A stretch of 64,000 nt of DNA from NCBI RefSeq assembly GCF_014633365.1, contig NC_068349.1, positions 32,936,753 to 33,000,752 of the forward strand. The letters are read 5' to 3'. This DNA is from Diospyros lotus. Lineage: Eukaryota > Streptophyta > Magnoliopsida > Ericales > Ebenaceae. The first letter of the stretch is position 1. Each line of letters starts with the position of its first letter. This document shows positions 1 through 10,562 of this stretch, piece by piece. Below the pieces are notes generated by a model. The model was given only the letters and a program-made list of their open reading frames with translations, was not told the origin of the DNA and searched no databases. The position numbers and the translations under genes are program-made.

Positions 1-1101
1 TTAAAGTGTAACCTGCTTTCAGTTAGTAAACTAACTAATTAAAAGGACTGTATGGTGACATTCTTCCAATCCTATCGTGTTTTTCAGGGCCTATCCTAGG
101 GGAAGATGATTGGCCATGTTGAGAAGAAAGGGGGACTCTATCAAACACCAAGACTTGATCATTCTACTGCATTTAGGTCACTTATTCAATCTTCTTTATC
201 TACTATTTTAGAGTCAGATATAATGCTATGGCATCAACATTTAGGACATCCAAGTTTTGATTATCTTAGAATGTTATATCCTCCTTTTTCTAGTAATAAA
301 ATTCAAGATTTCCTTTGTGAGCATTGCATTTTTGCAAAACAGACCAAGAGCCTCATCCTAACCATGTCTATACTCCCTCAAAACCTTTTCATTTAGTCCA
401 TAGTGATATTTGGGGGCTATCTAGAACTTCGAATCTCACTAATACTTGATGGTTCAACACTTTTATAGATGACCATACAAAGATATGTTGGGTATTCCTA
501 AAAGACAAATCTGAAACCTGTCTTGTATTCAAAAGGTTTCACCAAATGGTGTAAAATGTCTTTCAAACATCAATTTATGTGTTGAGAATTGATAATGGCC
601 GGGAATATTTTTCTAATGAGTTCAACAAGTATTTAATTGAGCATGGTATCATTTACCAAATCTTATGCCCTTACAACCCCCAACAAAATGAGATAGTTGA
701 AAGAAAGAATCGCCATTTGCTTGAGACAACAAGAGCCCTAATGTTCACTCATTCAGTCCCAAATTCTTATTGGGGAGAAGCTATATTGACATCTACTTAT
801 CTTATCAATAGACTTCCCTAAAAAATTCTAAAGTTTAGGACTCCTTTAGATGTGCTTCTTGAAGCCTTCCCTCATCATACTCTGAGTCCTAAACTCCCTT
901 ACTCTTCAAGTGTTTGGATGCACTATTTTTGTTCACAAAAATCAACCCACTCAGTCCAAACTAGATCCTAAATCTCTCAAGTGCATTTTTGTGGGCTACT
1001 CTCCGACTCAGCAAGGGTATAAATGCTACAATCCTAGTACCTGAAAGTTCATTGTTTCCTGTGATGTCTCATTCATCGAGAAGCAACCATTCTTTCAAGA
1101 T
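1..1101 (+). pseudogene. Element A, left segment: copia pol remnant (pre-integrase and integrase)
   Basis: Degenerate Ty1/copia pol that continues beyond the left edge. The GAG-pre-integrase zinc-binding region is readable around 220-340 (WHQHLGHPS, then CEHCIFAKQTKS). The integrase core follows at about 400-820, with the second catalytic Asp in LRIDNGREY near 580-605 and the Glu context EIVERKNRHL near 690-720. In-frame stops at about 394, 448, 552 and 819 and further stops after 820 make it non-coding. The segment stops at 1101 where complete element B is inserted; its continuation is 6133-6908. It reads much like element J, so A and J are probably the same lineage. Copia identity is secure; protease and LTR lie outside the window. 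Confidence 0.88.
1097..1101. repeat. Target-site duplication of element B, left copy
   Basis: AAGAT immediately before the B 5' LTR, repeated exactly at 6128-6132 after the B 3' LTR. A perfect 5-bp duplication is the normal copia insertion footprint and proves B entered element A. Confidence 0.93.
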
Positions 1102-1348
1102 TGTGGAAGCATAAGTATTTCTGTTATGTTTGTTTTGTTTATTAGCATTGTTTGCTAATCAGTTAGTCAGGTGCATAGCGCATAGGCACTGTTTTATTTC
1201 TGTCGGTGTTTTTGCTATTATATATAACTGCACCTCTTGCTATTATTTTGGATTGTCAGTTGTTGTAGTTCCTAATTTGTGAATCTACCGAGAGTCCCTT
1301 TCTTCCTTTTCGTAATTTCATTTTCCTGTGCCCTAGCACTTCATTACA
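1102..1348 (+). repeat. Element B 5' LTR
   Basis: 247 bp, TGTGGAAGC...CATTACA. A TATATATAA box at about 1218-1226 is the likely Pol II promoter. Repeated at 5881-6127. Confidence 0.93.
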
Positions 1349-1362
1349 TGGTATCAGAGCCA
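1349..1362 (+). promoter_or_regulatory. Element B primer-binding site
   Basis: TGGTATCAGAGCC directly follows the LTR. It is complementary to the 3' end of initiator methionine tRNA, the usual plant copia minus-strand primer. Confidence 0.88.
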
Positions 1363-2345
1363 ATGGCCTGTATTTCGAATTCTACCTCTACATCTCCTCG
1401 TAACTCTTCCTCATCACTAGTCTCGCAATCTAATTTTTCTGCGGTGGCTAAAGCATTCAGTTTCATTCCAATCAAGCTCGACTCGAGCAATTACATATTT
1501 TGGAAAGCGTAGATTCTTGCGACTCTTCGTGCGTTTGATTTAGTGCCTTTTGTTAATAAGGTTTCTCCACCACAAAAGTATCTGGTGAATTCAGATTTAA
1601 CATCGTTAATGGAGCAGCTGATAATGAAGTTAATCCAGAGTATCTGACATGGATGAGATCGGATCAATTGCTGCTCGGATGGCTGTTCTCCACAATCGAA
1701 AAGGAAGTTCTCGCACAAGTGATTCATTCTAAATCATCTGCTGAGCTATGGAACTCCTTAAAGAATCTTTATTCTCGACAAACTATTGCTAAGTCCTTCC
1801 AGTTAAAGCAGCAACTACGATCTCTTAAGAAAGGTGCAATGTCTGTGAATGATTATGCTCTCAAGATTAAAACTATAGGACATTCATTAGTTGCAATTGG
1901 CGAACCTTTAGATGATAAGGAATTGCTGCTTTCTATTCTAAATGGACTTGATCACGACTATGAAACAGTTGTCAGCTTAATAACCTATCAAATGGATGAG
2001 ATCAATGTAGAGAAAGTGCAGTATTTGTTATTAATGCATGAGCAAAGACTGTCATCTAAGAATGCACCTTTGGTTGCTTCTAATTTTGATTCGGAGTTAA
2101 CCTCTACAAAAATGGTTAATGTTGCACAAACTGCTAGAACTGGTGAATTTGTTGCTAATAGAGGAGGTTTCATGCCTAGAGGAGGAGGTTTTATTAATAG
2201 AGGAGGAAGATGACGAGGTAGATTCTCAAATAGAAGAATTTATTGTCAGGTTTGTGGAAACCGGGACATTTTGTTGACAAATGCTACCATAGATTTGACA
2301 GGAACTTTCAACGAATGCCAAATCAAGGCTTTGGTCAGTTTAATA
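1363..2345 (+). pseudogene. Element B gag (broken)
   Basis: Capsid-like copia gag starting at ATG 1363. The conserved gag wording FIPIKLDSSNYIFWKA is followed at once by a stop (1510-1512). A frame change leads to the longest open stretch, 1653-2213, with ELWNSLKNLYSRQT and the LNGLDHDYETVV segment, then a Gly/Arg-rich tail. A stop at 2211-2213 and a one-base loss inside the zinc knuckle (near 2262-2270, compared with the intact knuckle of element G) destroy the C-terminus. It once formed the virus-like particle; it cannot now. Confidence 0.88.
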
Positions 2346-2392
2346 ATGGTGTTCAGTATAATACTGGTGGTTAGCCAGATTCTAAGGCATTT

Positions 2393-3859
2393 ATGGCTGC
2401 CTTTAGTGGTTCTAATGGAGCTTGCATGAGTGATTTAGGATCAGTTTCAAGTGGTCCTTACTATAGTCACTTTTCTTCTCCACAACCGGATAATCTGTCT
2501 CATTATTCGGCATCCATTGCAGATCCTGCTTGGTTTGTTGATTCTGGTGCAACAAATCATATCACATCTAATCTAAACAATCTTTCTATTCATGCTCCTT
2601 ATACTGGTGATGACAAAGTGGCTGTAGGCAATGGTAAGACTTTACCTATCTCGAATATTGGTTGCAGCAATTTATACACTCATCAACAACCTGTTTCTAT
2701 CATTTCTTTACCCAATGTTTTGCATGTTCTTAGTATGCAAAAGAACTTGCTTAGTGTTTCACAACTCACTCGTGATCACAATGTTATTGCTGAATTTCAT
2801 GCTACTTCTTGTTTCATTAAGGACAAGGATTCCGGGAGAGTGCTACTTCAAGGAGGTCTTAAGGATGGATTATATCGGCTGTCACTAGCTCTTGCTCATG
2901 GTGATTCCAGCAATTCCATTCATTCTCATTCTCCAAATGTATCTTTGGTGTCAAATGTTTCAGCTTTTTCAAATTGTAATCAACCCAGCTCATTTGTTCA
3001 TGAGCAGCAGTCTTCCGATACTCAATGTAATATTGATAGCTTACAATGGCATGCCAAATTAGGGCATTCATCATCAAATGTATTGAGAACAGTATTGAAT
3101 AAAATTCATGTTCTCTTTTCTAAGTCTGACTTATCCTTTTGTGATTCTTGTAAACTCGGTAAACTTCATCAGCTTCCTTTTGCTGATTGTGAAATTAAGG
3201 CCACAAAACCATTAGAATTGGTATATTCTGATTTGTGGGGACCCTCTCCAGCTTTATCTACTGAAGGTTTTCGATATTATATTGTCTTTGTGGATGCCTA
3301 TTCTAGGTATTCATGGATATATCCTCTAAAATTGAAATCTGATGCCTTGTCTGTGTTTGTCATCTTTCACAAGTTTGCTGAACTACAGTATAATTCCAAA
3401 CTCAGAGCTTTACAAACTAATAATAGGGGTGAGTTTAAGGCTTTCTTACCTTATCTTCAAAGCCAAGGTATTCAACCCAGATTTACTTGTCCATATACAC
3501 ATCAACATAATGGTGTAGCTGAGAGAAAACATAGGCATATTGCTAAAATGAGACTCACTTTGTTAGCTCATGCTCATATGCCATTAAAGTTTTGGGTTGA
3601 AGCCCTTCAAACTGCAGTTTACATTATAAATCTTCTACCTGCTTCCCCTCTCAAGTTTAAAAATCCATTTAAACTGCTATATCATAAATCTCCCAACTAT
3701 TCTTTGGTGCAACCTTTTGGTTGTGCTTGTTTTCCTTATCTTAAACCCTACAACAAGCATAAATTTGATTTTCATAAATCTAAGTGTGTTTTCATTGGAT
3801 ATAGTCACACTCAAGCTGGTTACAAATGCTTGCATCCTTCAGGAAGGGTCTGTGTCTAG
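2393..3859 (+). pseudogene. Element B pol, protease and integrase part
   Basis: An open stretch of about 488 codons. The aspartic protease motif is intact (WFVDSGATNH near 2530-2560). The integrase zinc finger is intact: WHAKLGHSS near 3047-3070, then CDSCKLGK near 3140-3165. The first catalytic Asp is in VYSDLWGPS (about 3220-3250). The second site reads QTNNRGEF near 3410-3435, so the normal Asp is Asn and the enzyme should be inactive. The Glu context NGVAERKHRHI is present near 3510. A frameshift near 3840-3860 separates it from the reverse transcriptase frame. Confidence 0.9.
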
Positions 3860-5677
3860 GCATGTTCAATTCAATCCCCTTGAGTTTCCCTATACTTCTT
3901 TGTTTCCTTCATCTTCTTCTGTTTCTAAGCCTATTTCAAGTGAGACTCAATTTGGAGGATCTACTGCTGTGTTTTCTTCGTTTCTTATTTCTTCTTATGC
4001 AGTTTCTGCTTCTTTATCTCCTTGTGTAGCTCTATCTCCGGATCCTAATCCTAATCCTACTCTATCTTTGTTTTCTTCTGTTCCACACATCGTATCAAGC
4101 TCCTCATCGTCTACTGCATTACCAGCTCAAAATCCTTCTATCCATCCTATGGTCACTAGATCTAAATCCAGAACTCTTCCTACTGTTCCTCATGCTTTGG
4201 TAAGCACTCTTGAACCTGATTCAGTTCATGAAGCTCTCTTAGACCCACGATGGGTTCAAGCTATGAAGGAGGAAGTTTCTGCTTTGCATTGCAATTGTAC
4301 ATGGGTTCTTGTACCATTTTCAAAGGATATGAATTTAATTGGGTGCAAATGGGTGTTTAGGATCAAGTATAAGGCTGATGGTTCTATTCTTAAATACAAG
4401 GCCAGATTAGTTGCAAAGGGTTTTCTTCAAAATCCTGGCTTGGATTATGGTGAGACATTTAGTTCGGTTGTAAAAGCTCCTACCATTCGGGTATTGTTTT
4501 CTTTAGCTGTAGCCTTTGGCTGGGATGTGCAGCAAGTAGATGTAAACAATGCTTTCCTCAATGGAGACTTGATAGAAGCTGTGTTTATGACTTAACGAGA
4601 AGGTTTTGTTAGCTCTCAGTTTCCCTCACATGTTTGTCAGCTGAAAAAGTCATTGTATGGTTTTAAACAAGCACCTAGAGCTTGGTATAATAAGTTGAGG
4701 ATGGCTTTACAGAGCTGGGGTTTCACTAGGGCCACATTTGATGCGTCGTTATTCATTAAAAGGACCTCTTCTTATGTTTTGTTCATTCTGGTCTATGTGG
4801 ATGATATATTGCTTACTGGTTCGGACAGCCTAGCTCTCAAATCGTGTATTGCTGATTTAGATACACATTTTGCATTAAAGACTCTCGGTTCAGTCAATTA
4901 TTTTCTTGGATTTGAGGCTTTTCGAGATGCAAGTGGGTTGTACTTGACTCAATCTAAATATGGGTTAGAGTTGCTGAAAAAGGCCAACATGCAAGATTGT
5001 AAACCCTGTGATACACCCATGGTTTCAGGCGTTCCTTTGATTGATGAGGGTGATATATTTCCTAATCCTTCTTTGTATAGAACTCTCATTGGATCTCTTC
5101 AATATCTTACCTATACACGTCCTGATATTGCTTTTGTTGTTAATAAGCTTAGCCAATACTTATCTGTTCCTAAAGTTCAACACTGGACTGCATGTAAAAG
5201 GCTACTTAGATATATCAAAGGAACAATTGGATTGGGTTTGTGGTTTTCCTCATCTATCGGTGATTTGTCTTTAAAGGTTTACACTGATGTAGACCATGCT
5301 GGCTACAAAGAAACTTGGCAATCAACAATGGTTTCAGTGTGTTTCTTGGCAACAACTTGATTATATGGGGTTCTAAGAAGCAATTTGTGGTGGCTAGATC
5401 AGTAGGAGAAGTTGAGAATAGAGCTATAGCTTTAGAAGTTACTGAACTATTGTGGCTGAGATCTTTATTTACCGAATTGGGATATCCAGTGCATGCTACA
5501 TCTGTGGTTTGGAGTGATAACTTAGCAGCAAAAAGTATGACTGAAAATCCTGTGTTCCATTTTAGAACCAACCACATTGAAATTGATGTGCATTTTGTGC
5601 GTGAAAGAGTTGAGAGTGGTGAAGTGGAAGTTCGTTATATTTCTACAGAATTTCAGATTGCTGATGTGTTCACTTAA
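3860..5677 (+). pseudogene. Element B pol, reverse transcriptase and RNase H part
   Basis: After a low-complexity Ser/Pro linker, the copia RT begins near 4215 (EALLDPRWVQAMKEE). It contains [26 protein letters not shown] and the intact YVDD active site at about 4794-4805. A TAA at about 4593-4595 interrupts just after the palm strand. RNase H is readable to 5677 (ending EIDVHFVRERVESGE and the ADVFT tail), with a frameshift near 5310-5330 and a stop at the end of the TK motif. The reading frame is broken in at least three places. Confidence 0.9.
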
Positions 5678-5814
5678 AGTCTGGCTAGAGATCGGTTTTG
5701 GTTTTTATGCTCTAAGCTTGGTCTAAAGGTGTCTCCTGTGCAGCAACATATTTCTCCTACATCATCCTGTTTAAATCGGTTGAAGATTACAAAATGTTCT
5801 TCTCCAGAGAAGTC

Positions 5815-5880
5815 TGATTTGAGGGGAAGTGTGGAAACATAAATTGCATGTTCCAAAGAGGAGTTTGCTTTGAGGGGAGG
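5815..5880 (+). repeat. Element B duplicated polypurine tract
   Basis: Two similar purine runs precede the 3' LTR. The first, near 5816-5829, is followed by GTGTGGAAACATAAA; the second, near 5868-5880, by the true LTR start TGTGGAAGCATAA at 5881. The target duplication shows that the second tract was the one used. Compare element G, where the LTR starts after the upstream copy. Confidence 0.75.
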
Positions 5881-6127
5881 TGTGGAAGCATAAGTATTTA
5901 TGTTATGTTTGTTTTGTTTATTAGCATTGTTTGCTAATCAGTTAGTCAGGTGCATAGCACATAGGCGCTATTTTATTTCTGTCGGTGTTTTCGCTATTAT
6001 ATATAGCTGCACCTCTTGCTATTATTTTGGATTGTCATTTGTTGTAGTTCCTAATTTGTGAATCTATCGAGAGTCCCTTTCTTCCTTTTCGTAATTTCAT
6101 TTTCTTGTGCCCTAGCACTTCATTACA
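5881..6127 (+). repeat. Element B 3' LTR
   Basis: 247 bp copy of 1102-1348, followed by the AAGAT target duplication at 6128-6132. Confidence 0.93.
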
Positions 6128-6132
6128 AAGAT
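6128..6132. repeat. Target-site duplication of element B, right copy
   Basis: AAGAT, identical to 1097-1101. Confidence 0.93.
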
Positions 6133-6908
6133 CACTCTCAGCAAGAAAACATTAGTGAAACAACAAACCATTGGGATCCAATGATGCCTACTTCAGATTG
6201 TTCCACTTCCTTACCTACACCTATTTATGATGGTGACTCACCCCAACTTATACCTGAATTTTGTTAAGCTCCTATTTCTCTTACCCAAAACCATCAAGGG
6301 GGAGAGAATAAGGAACACCAAAATCAGGAGGATGATCAGGTTCAAAGTAAACCACCATTGATGGTTTACTCAAGAAGACCTCGTGACCCTCAGCCAGTCA
6401 TATTATTTGAACCAAGGATAAGTCTAGAAAGAACAACAGCAAGAGATGTTGAGGTTCCTAACAAGGAAGATGACAAAGGAAGGAAGAAAGAGTATGATTT
6501 GGATATTCCTATTGCTCTAAAGGGGTTAGATCCTGTACTAAGCACCCCATTTCCAATTTTCTGGGATACTTAAAACTATTTCCTCAGTTCAGAGCATTCA
6601 CAGTCAATGTTGATGATGTGGTTATTCCTTAGGATATCTATCATGCATTACAGGAGAAGTGGAGAACAACAGTCATGGAAGAGATGCAAGCTTTGGAAAA
6701 GAACAATACTTGGGAGATAGTGAGACTGTCAGATGGAAAGAATATAGTAGGCAACAAGTGGGTGTTCACAATGAAGTACAAATCAGATGGAAAGATTGAG
6801 AGATACAAGGCAAGATTTGTAACTCAAGGTTTTACTCAAACTCAAGGCCTTGACTATGAGGAAACATTTGCACTTGTGGCCAACTTAACTCTATTCGGGG
6901 TGTTATTT
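6133..6908 (+). pseudogene. Element A, right segment: copia pol linker and RT N-terminus
   Basis: Continuation of element A beyond inserted B. A linker rich in Pro and Gln (open 6358-6573) is followed by the start of a copia reverse transcriptase at 6675-6890: [16 protein letters not shown], then NKWVFTMKYKSDGKIERYKA and DYEETFA. It stops abruptly at 6908, where the LTR of element C begins. The rest of the RT and RNase H of A is not in the window, so A was truncated and not merely interrupted. Stops occur at about 6265 and 6571. Confidence 0.86.
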
Positions 6909-7167
6909 GTCGTGAATCAAGACCATAAATCAGGAAAAGTTTCTTTGCTATAAATCAAGGAAGAAAGATTAGCCATAAATCAAGGAAAGAAGATTTGTCA
7001 ATTAGCATGTGATTAGATGTAATTAGCTATTATTTATGCCTTAATTATAGTACAAGTTACTATAAATTTCAAGGGAAGGATGCTATACCTAATATAGAAT
7101 TCTACTCTTAAAAAGTGTTTTCTCTCTTTTCTATCTTGTTCAACATTGTTTTTCTCTTTTTTCCACA
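6909..7167 (+). repeat. Element C 5' LTR
   Basis: Begins TGTCGTGAATC and ends TTCCACA, directly followed by the primer-binding site TGGTATCAAAGCG at 7168. No second copy is in the window, so its boundaries rest on TG/CA and the PBS only. A short internal direct repeat (ATAAATCAAGGAA) occurs near 6952-6987. Confidence 0.75.
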
Positions 7168-7790
7168 TGGTATCAAAGCGTAAGAAACCCTAGGACTCTT
7201 CTTTTTGAGCCTTTATCGCTGACTACTCTTCTACTGCTACTGATAGACATCATGAGCAGCCTTCATTGCTACGATAGTACATTATTTCCCATTCCTCCCT
7301 TGGCCCTTCCTATTAATCGGAGATGTCAGCCACCACTAATGAAGCTAGTTCTCACGATACAAGAGAGACACCGGCACCCATAATGCTTCAGCTGTCAGGA
7401 CTCGGGAGAACTACAACCAATCAATACTGCCTATTGGTTGGATGGAAGAAATTATTTTAAATGGTCCTAGATGATTTGAACCATTTTGAAAGGAAAAGGG
7501 AATATTAACCATATTATAGGAATCAGACCAAAGAAAGGAGATCCAGCCTATGCGACATGGGATAAAGAAGATTCCATGATCATTGCATGGCTGTGGAGTT
7601 CCATGGCTCCCGAAATCAGTGATACTTGCATGTTTTTGTCAACAACAAAGGAGGTTTGGCAGTCTATCCAACAAATCTACTCGAAGGTGAAGGATGCAAC
7701 CCAGATCTACAAGTTGAAGACCAAAATAGCTGCAACAAACAAGTTAACAGAACTGTCACCGAGTATGCGAATTTCCTAAAGGATTATGGC
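7168..7790 (+). pseudogene. Element C primer-binding site, leader and truncated gag
   Basis: PBS at 7168-7180, then a roughly 290-bp leader, then copia gag readable at 7486-7779: GIRPKKGDPAYATWDKEDS, then IIAWLWSSM and STTKEVWQSIQQIYSKVKD. The same gag type is seen in elements F and J. A frameshift lies near 7755. The gag breaks off near 7790, where opposite-strand gag of element D begins. No pol of C is present. Confidence 0.82.
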
Positions 7791-7793
7791 AAG

Positions 7794-8234
7794 ACTAATG
7801 CCTTGTCTTCATCCTCATAATTTATATCTATATTCTCAAGATCAAGACAGAGTTTATTAAACTCGTCAATATGATTATGCAATTTTTGACCATTATGCAT
7901 TTTAAATGTAAAGAACCTAGCCTTGAGACATAAACGGCTGGACAAGGACTTGGTCATGTAGAGTAGAGGCTTTCCAGCTCGAGCCAAATTGGACACCTCT
8001 CTTAGTACCTTGTCACCAAGGCTTAGAATCAACGTGTTGTAGGCCTTCTTGACGATCTCCTTCTTTTGTTCTGTCGTATAGGTCTTAGGCATCTTGTCCT
8101 CTCCTTCCAATACCTCCCTCCTCAAGGCCAAGATTGCTGAGGAGTGCACACAACTTCATCTTCTAGAGGGAAAAATCATTTTGCCTGTCGAATTTCTCTA
8201 TATCGTGTCTAGAAGCGGATGAAATGGAAGCCAT
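7794..8234 (-). pseudogene. Element D truncated gag (minus strand)
   Basis: Copia gag of a different type from C, read leftward from ATG 8234 (MASISSASRHDIEKFDRQND). A stop follows at about 8165. The open part (8149-7794) carries the typical LYMTKSLSSRLCLKARF and HIDEFNKLCLDLENIDI segments and ends EDEDKALVLP at the junction with C. Nothing of D downstream of this survives in the window. The D primer-binding site and LTR lie to the right. Confidence 0.85.
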
Positions 8235-8299
8235 GATCGCCTAATAGATTGCGTCTCCTTGAGTTTTTTCTTGAATTCTTGGATGTGGGAGGAACGGAT

Positions 8300-8311
8300 G
8301 CTCTGATATCA
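8300..8311 (-). promoter_or_regulatory. Element D primer-binding site
   Basis: On the minus strand TGATATCAGAGC, a one-base variant of the copia initiator-Met PBS, located between the D LTR (ends at 8315) and D gag. Confidence 0.75.
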
Positions 8312-8314
8312 GAT

Positions 8315-8645
8315 TGTTGTGACAATTCCCGTCCACACTCACTCAAATCTCCCTCTAGACAGATACAATCCCTCACACACAGATAGGACAAAAAGTAGGA
8401 TACAAGAAAACAATATAAAGACAAAGCGCACACACACAAAGTGATTTATCCTGGTTTAGAACTCCTAATGGAAAACCTACATCCAGACTGGGATGATCTT
8501 GTGCTTCACTATCTTGAAACTAGAAAACCAAGATTACATGCACTAATTACACTCACAGCCCTATTACCAAGCTGCCTTACTCGGAGATTACAAAGCAATG
8601 AACACTTTCCTCTCTCGCACATACACAACACATACTCTTTCTCAA
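8315..8645 (-). repeat. Element D LTR, inner part
   Basis: 3' portion of the minus-strand D LTR, ending CA at 8315 just before the PBS. It is interrupted at 8645 by element E and resumes at 14007. Without E the LTR is about 558 bp. Confidence 0.75.
8641..8645. repeat. Target-site duplication of element E, left copy
   Basis: CTCAA, repeated exactly at 14002-14006. Confidence 0.92.
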
Positions 8646-8817
8646 TGTTAGAATTAGTATATTATATACAGTGTTGTACATATATATATGTGTGTAATAT
8701 ATATATAATAGAGATAGGGTTGTACCTAGTGCTTTAGCTAGTTGTACCTTATTGGTATATATAGATATACCACATTGTGAATAAGGAAACAAGACATTTT
8801 TCTCTCAAAATATCACA
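8646..8817 (+). repeat. Element E 5' LTR
   Basis: TGTTAGAATTAG...TATCACA, 172 bp, very AT-rich with a TATATATA-type stretch. Followed by PBS TGGTATCAAAGCC at 8818-8830. Confidence 0.93.
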
Positions 8818-8830
8818 TGGTATCAAAGCC

Positions 8831-9657
8831 ACAAACTCTCTAGACCCAACCACCGCTGCTGCCATCGAACACCGCCAACAGTCAAATCTCCATCATTAGT
8901 CAGTCCTCTCCATCTCGGTCGTCATTGGGCTCTCCATTATCATCGGTCGACGGCCTCTTCACCACACCATCACCGCCTCCGCTATCTCTCTTGGTTGTTT
9001 CTCAGATCTTGTTCGTGTGGCTGTCCGGTTCTCAGATTTGGAACATTTTGTTGCCGTTTCATCTTCCATCACCAAGATCCACGCCTAACTCTCTCAGATC
9101 CAACCGTTCCAGTCCAAATCCAACTGTCGTTTATCAGAATAAGTGGTTGGTTTCATAGATCTGGCCGTTCCCGTCTAGATCCAACCACTCCCGTCTCAGG
9201 TCTCACAACCACTTATTAGATCTCATGGTTGGTTTCTTATATGTGGCCGCCAGTCTTTAGATCCCGCCATTATTTCTCAGATCCCGCTGTCAATCTATCA
9301 GATTTGACTGCCAATCCCTCAGATCTAGTCAGATTTGGTTGTCGAACCTCAAATCTAGCCCTGATCTGCTTCTTCCTGTGACGGTGAGCCCAGATTTGCT
9401 TCTAGCCATCCTTCTTCTTCACTTTTGTGGCAATCTATCAGACCATTGGCCTCAAATCTGGGTTTTATAGTTTCAGATCTAATTTGCAGCAACTTTCTTT
9501 TATTTTAGATTTGGTCTCCACAATTTTAGATATGTTTAAGATCTAATTTGCAGTATTGTTTAGTTGTTTCAGATCTGATTTTTCTTTGCAATCTCAAATC
9601 TAGTTTGGTTGGGCTTGGTTTTCACTATAGAGTATAACCTCTTCAAATCCTGAAGTT
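8831..9657 (+). other. Element E untranslated leader with repeated CAGATC words
   Basis: About 830 bp between PBS and gag, pyrimidine-rich. Short words of the type TCAGATC/TCAGATT recur every 20-40 bp between about 9000 and 9610. No convincing coding frame. Confidence 0.7.
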
Positions 9658-10510
9658 TTGAGCACCCCTTCTCTTGATGTTGTGACTTTCTCTTCACCTA
9701 TGTCTATTCATGTCCCTGTATCGTGTTTATCCGGTATTACAACCATTACTACTGACAAATTGAATGGTAAGAACTATATGTCTTGGTCAGCATCTGTTCG
9801 AATGTGGTTTCGTGGCCATGGTGTTAATGACCATTTAACTAAGAGGCTTTTTGACACTGTTGAAGCAGATAAGACTGTATGGGATCGCATCGATGCACAG
9901 TTGGTTACGTTGTTATGGCAGTCCATAGATGGTGATTTAATCCCCTTATTTCGTGTCTACGAGAACTATTTCGATATTTGGTCTCATGCTCAACAGCTAT
10001 ATACTAATGATATCATGCGTTTATACACTATCATTAGTAATTTATTCAGTATTAAAAAGGGGGGACTCAGATATGCCTTCTTACTTGGGTAGTATCCAGT
10101 CTGATGCGACAAATTTTAATGCTATGCTCTTAGTTATAGCCGATCTCAATGAACAGATGAAGCAAAGGGACAAGTTGTTTATGGTACTTACCCTGGTAGG
10201 CCTTGGGCCCAATATGGAGGGCGTTTGCACTCAGATCTTGAGTAGTCCCACTATTCCTACCATGGAAGAGGTGTTTGTTGGGATCCTCCATAGTACACAA
10301 ACATTTTTTGAGGCTTCAGTTGGAGAGCGATCTAGATCTTCCTCTATGATTGGACTTGGAGGTGGTCGTGGACGTAGTGGTAGGTGCCCTTATTGTAATT
10401 ACTGTCATCGCCCTGCTCATTATAAGGATACATGTTATGCACTCCATGGTCGCCCTCCTAAGGCCAATGTTGCAATTCCTAAGAGTATGGACACAGTCCG
10501 TGGTACGTAA
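9658..10510 (+). pseudogene. Element E gag (frameshifted)
   Basis: Copia gag: DKLNGKNYMSWSASVRMW near 9750-9810, WDRIDAQLVTLLWQSI near 9880-9930. The first open segment ends at 10092; a frameshift at about 10060-10080 continues into 9953-10510, which carries the Arg/Gly-rich tail and a knuckle-like CPYCNYCHRPAHYKDTC near 10386-10437. The expected initiator at 9658 is TTG, so the ATG seems lost or lies elsewhere. It once encoded the capsid and nucleocapsid. Confidence 0.87.
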
Positions 10511-10562
10511 TATCTCTCACACTGAGTGACCAGCCTCTACACATGCAATCTCTGCTGAGGAG

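Larger units (their letters stand above)
1102..6127 (+). mobile_element. Element B: complete copia LTR retrotransposon nested in A
   Basis: Order seen: 5' LTR (1102-1348), primer-binding site, gag, protease, integrase, reverse transcriptase, RNase H, polypurine tract, 3' LTR (5881-6127). The PR-IN-RT-RH order identifies Ty1/copia. Both LTRs are 247 bp and begin TG and end CA. I counted about 9 differences by eye (around 3.6%), so the insertion is not recent. It is a sister of element G (same gag and integrase wording). It is defective: gag and pol contain stops and frameshifts, and the second integrase Asp is replaced. Confidence 0.93.
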
